Origin: an uncultured Eubacteriales bacterium
GTDB lineage: Bacteria > Bacillota > Clostridia > UMGS1810
Length of the DNA stretch: 7,868 nucleotides
Direction of reading: 5' to 3'
Assembly: GCA_900555295.1 (NCBI GenBank)
Contig: USKN01000086.1
Span: forward strand, 1-7,868
Below are positions 6,145-7,868 of this stretch, piece by piece (the first letter of the stretch is position 1; every line of letters begins with the position of its first letter). The notes below the pieces were generated by a model. The model was not told where the DNA came from. It was given only the letters and a program-made list of their open reading frames with translations, and searched no databases. The position numbers and the translations under genes are program-made.

Positions 6145-7059
6145 TTACTCCACCTCCAAAAGCTTTAAAATAAGAGCCATTCTTATAAACTTACCGCAGC
6201 GTGCCTGCTTAAAATAGCACGCACGGCTGTCAGAGTCAACTTCGGTTGAAATTTCGTTTACCCTCGGCAAAGGATGAAGTACAATCATATCTTTTTTTGC
6301 CGTTTTAAGCTTATCGGGTGTTAAAACATAGCTGTTTTTTAAACGTATGTAATCTGCCTCGTTAAAAAACCTTTCCTGCTGAACACGCGTCATATATAAA
6401 ATATCCAAATCCGGCATAGCGTTTTCAAGATTTTCGGTTTCCTCGTACTTTATGCCGTTTTTTTCTATTATACCCGTTTTTACATAATCGGGAAGTTTTA
6501 ACTCCGCAGGCGATATGAGTACAAACTTTATTCCACTGTAACGCGACATTGCCATTATAAGACTGTGTACCGTTCTGCCGAATTTTAAATCTCCGCAAAG
6601 TCCTACCGTTAAATTATTAAGCCTGCCCTTTTCACGGCTTATTGTAAGCAAATCGGTAAGCGTTTGAGTGGGGTGATTATGTCCCCCGTCACCTGCGTTT
6701 ATTATTGGTACGGGCGATTTAAAACTTGCCGCCATAGGCGCGCCCTCTTTTGGATGGCGCATTGCAATTATATCGGCATAGCCTCCCACAACCGTTACGG
6801 TATCTGATACACTCTCGCCTTTAGACGCCGAACTTGAATTAGCCTCACTGAAACCCAAAACACTTCCTCCGAGATCAAGCATAGCCGCCTCAAAACTTAA
6901 CCGTGTACGTGTGGACGGTTCAAAAAAAAGTGTTGCAAGTTTTTTATGTTTGCATTTATCGTAATATTTTTCCTTATGTTCTATTATATCGTTTGCAACA
7001 TCTATAAGTTCATCAATTTCTTTAACCGATAAATCGGCTATATCGATAAGATGTTTCAT
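6145..7059 (-). CDS. pyrB: Aspartate carbamoyltransferase catalytic subunit
   Basis: PyrB joins carbamoyl phosphate and L-aspartate to N-carbamoyl-aspartate, the committed step of pyrimidine synthesis. The 304-residue length is standard. The carbamoyl phosphate site FFEPSTRTRLSFE (45-57) is intact, with S49-T50-R51-T52-R53. The mobile loop has Lys80 in SASKGES (equivalent to E. coli Lys84). Other active-site elements are MRHP with Arg101, HPTQTLTDL (129-137), GRTVHS with Arg162, TRVQ with Arg225, and HPLPR (262-266). HPTQTL with the PyrB-type C-terminal half separates it from ornithine carbamoyltransferase, and the pyrI gene directly behind it confirms the call. GGAGGA (7065-7070) precedes the ATG, which overlaps the pyrE stop by 4 nt. 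Confidence 0.97.
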   Translation of the reverse strand: MKHLIDIADLSVKEIDELIDVANDIIEHKEKYYDKCKHKKLATLFFEPSTRTRLSFEAAMLDLGGSVLGFSEANSSSASKGESVSDTVTVVGGYADIIAMRHPKEGAPMAASFKSPVPIINAGDGGHNHPTQTLTDLLTISREKGRLNNLTVGLCGDLKFGRTVHSLIMAMSRYSGIKFVLISPAELKLPDYVKTGIIEKNGIKYEETENLENAMPDLDILYMTRVQQERFFNEADYIRLKNSYVLTPDKLKTAKKDMIVLHPLPRVNEISTEVDSDSRACYFKQARCGKFIRMALILKLLEVE

Positions 7060-7703
7060 TGTTGTCCTCCAATCCAGCTTTCATCGCTTGGGTTGTTTCT
7101 GAATTTAATTAAACGTTCAACATCACTTTGTTTAATATATCCGTCCTGTGCGGCAATTTGAGCAACAACATCAAAGTTTGTAAGACTTATATTTTTAACA
7201 TTTGCGTCTTTAAGACGGTCAAGACCTTTTTGCATACCGTAAGTAAATATGCTTACAATACCCACTACGCAAGCGCCTGCTTCACGCAAGGCATCAACAA
7301 CTTCTATAACGCTTCCGCCTGTTGAAATAAGGTCTTCTACCACAACAACCTTTTGTCCTTTTTCAAGTTTTCCCTCTATACGGTTTTGTCTGCCGTGGTC
7401 CTTATTGCCCGAACGAACATAACCCATAGGCATATTGAGTATATGCGCCGTAATTGCGGCGTGCGCAATACCTGCCGTACTTGTTCCCATAAGCACTTCG
7501 GCATCGGGGTAATTGGTTTTTATAAGCTCGGCAAGTCCGTTTTCTATTTGCAGTCTTACATCGGGCGATGTAAGAGTAAGTCTGTTATCGCAGTATACAG
7601 GGCTTTTTATACCGCTTGCCCAGGTAAAAGGCTGTTCGGGTCTTAAAAACACCGCGCCTATTTTAAGTAAGTTTTGTGCAGTTATCTTTTGCATTTCAGT
7701 CAT
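7056..7703 (-). CDS. pyrE: Orotate phosphoribosyltransferase
   Basis: PyrE transfers ribose phosphate from PRPP to orotate, giving orotidine 5'-monophosphate, the fifth step of UMP synthesis. The 215-residue protein has a type I phosphoribosyltransferase fold. The PRPP-binding motif VVVVEDLISTGGS is at 119-131. Upstream are FTWASGIKSPVYCDNR (26-41) and GTSTAGIAHA (73-82), and the flexible catalytic loop with KDHG is at 101-104. It is the first gene of the pyr-lys block. The start at 7703 is preceded by an unusual G-rich ribosome-binding site, GGGGGT (7713-7718, spacer 9). A second ATG three codons in is possible, but nothing better precedes it. Only 70 bp separate it from the divergent chrA, which leaves no room for a PyrR-type attenuator. 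Confidence 0.95.
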   Translation of the reverse strand: MTEMQKITAQNLLKIGAVFLRPEQPFTWASGIKSPVYCDNRLTLTSPDVRLQIENGLAELIKTNYPDAEVLMGTSTAGIAHAAITAHILNMPMGYVRSGNKDHGRQNRIEGKLEKGQKVVVVEDLISTGGSVIEVVDALREAGACVVGIVSIFTYGMQKGLDRLKDANVKNISLTNFDVVAQIAAQDGYIKQSDVERLIKFRNNPSDESWIGGQQ

Positions 7704-7773
7704 AATTCAATTACCCCCATATAATTTTATTTATTATTTGGCAACGGTTATAATAAAAGTTAAGGAGAAAAAA
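7704..7773. promoter_or_regulatory. Divergent promoter region between pyrE and chrA
   Basis: Both operons must start from this 70-bp gap unless an internal promoter exists. On the plus strand a perfect -10 TATAAT (7749-7754) lies about 20 bases before the chrA ATG, with only a poor -35 (TTTATT, 7726-7731, 17-nt spacer). On the minus strand a possible -10 TAAAAT (7724-7729) and -35 TTATAA (7748-7753) with an 18-nt spacer would put the pyrE start point in or near the run of five G at 7714-7718, about 11-15 nt before the ATG. The two candidate promoters overlap. The chrA ribosome-binding site AAGGAG is at 7762-7767. Motif matches are by eye and weak apart from TATAAT. Confidence 0.45.
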
Positions 7774-7856
7774 ATGACATTCGAAAAACTTAAACTTTTA
7801 CTATGGCTGTTTAAAACCGATTTTTTCATCAGCAGTTTCACTTTCGGCGGCGGTTA
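7774..7856 (+). CDS. chrA: Chromate transporter (ChrA family), N-terminal fragment cut by the contig end
   Basis: Only the first 27 codons are present. They read as a membrane protein start ending in FISSFTFGGG, the highly conserved signature at the end of the first helix of ChrA/CHR transporters, which normally continues with Y (often GGGYVVVP or GGGYAMIP). The last genuine bases TA fit the expected Tyr codon. The apparent TAA stop is false, since its third base belongs to a sequencing adapter. AAGGAG (7762-7767) with a 6-nt spacer supports the start. In Clostridia such genes often come as two adjacent half-length CHR genes; whether that holds here cannot be seen. Real substrates of short CHR proteins are poorly known, so chromate export is a family label only. 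It is transcribed away from pyrE. Confidence 0.8.
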
Positions 7857-7868
7857 AGATCGGAAGAG
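7857..7868 (+). other. Illumina TruSeq adapter remnant at the contig end
   Basis: The final 12 bases, AGATCGGAAGAG, are identical to the start of the standard Illumina TruSeq adapter. They sit exactly at the sequence end and interrupt a conserved coding motif, as read-through adapter left in an assembly would. They are not genomic and create an artificial stop codon for the chrA fragment. Confidence 0.93.

Noticed and set aside
6145..7059. Ornithine carbamoyltransferase instead of PyrB
   Set aside because: The gene is followed with no gap by pyrI and preceded by pyrE, and the active-site pattern (HPTQTL, HPLPR) and length fit aspartate carbamoyltransferase.
7774..7857. A complete 27-residue small protein
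   Set aside because: The stop codon is made by adapter sequence, and the residues match the start of a much longer ChrA-type transporter.

Overview
The window looks like the end of a contig from an AT-rich, low-GC Gram-positive bacterium, most likely a member of the Clostridia. The grounds are strong Shine-Dalgarno sites, an L-box lysine riboswitch, a lipoprotein-type solute-binding protein, a clostridial-type short ChrA start, and an allosteric pyrB-pyrI aspartate carbamoyltransferase. No species can be named from the sequence alone. All complete genes are intact, with no frameshifts, and all lie on the minus strand.

Reading in the direction of transcription (right to left), the first block is pyrE-pyrB-pyrI-lysC-lysA (7703 down to 3035). 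It is tightly packed: a 4-nt overlap, a 0-nt junction, then gaps of 36 and 29 nt. It joins two steps of pyrimidine synthesis (orotate phosphoribosyltransferase; aspartate carbamoyltransferase, catalytic and regulatory subunits) to the first and last enzymes of lysine synthesis (aspartate kinase and diaminopimelate decarboxylase). PyrB and LysC both use aspartate.

The second block begins after lysA. A near-consensus promoter (2938-2966) is followed by a lysine riboswitch (2737-2908), a rho-independent terminator (2674-2713), and a three-gene polar amino acid ABC importer: binding lipoprotein, permease, ATPase (2628 down to 255). The riboswitch makes lysine the best guess for the substrate. The importer would be switched off when lysine is plentiful. 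The importer operon ends at a strong terminator at 209-248. I see no terminator between lysA and the riboswitch, so the riboswitch attenuator may also set the 3' end of the pyr-lys transcript.

The left edge (1-208) has no gene. It holds a perfect long hairpin with a GAAA tetraloop (11-46) and a second, longer imperfect stem (101-180) that I cannot assign; a non-coding RNA or remains of an IS200/IS605-type end are possible.

At the right edge a divergent plus-strand gene starts at 7774 and encodes the N-terminus of a chromate transporter (ChrA family). It is cut off by the contig end: the last 12 bases (7857-7868) match the start of the Illumina TruSeq adapter and create a false TAA stop.

The window is mostly ordinary metabolism. 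The points of interest are the riboswitch-importer arrangement, the merged pyr-lys operon, the unassigned structured region at the left edge, and the adapter remnant.
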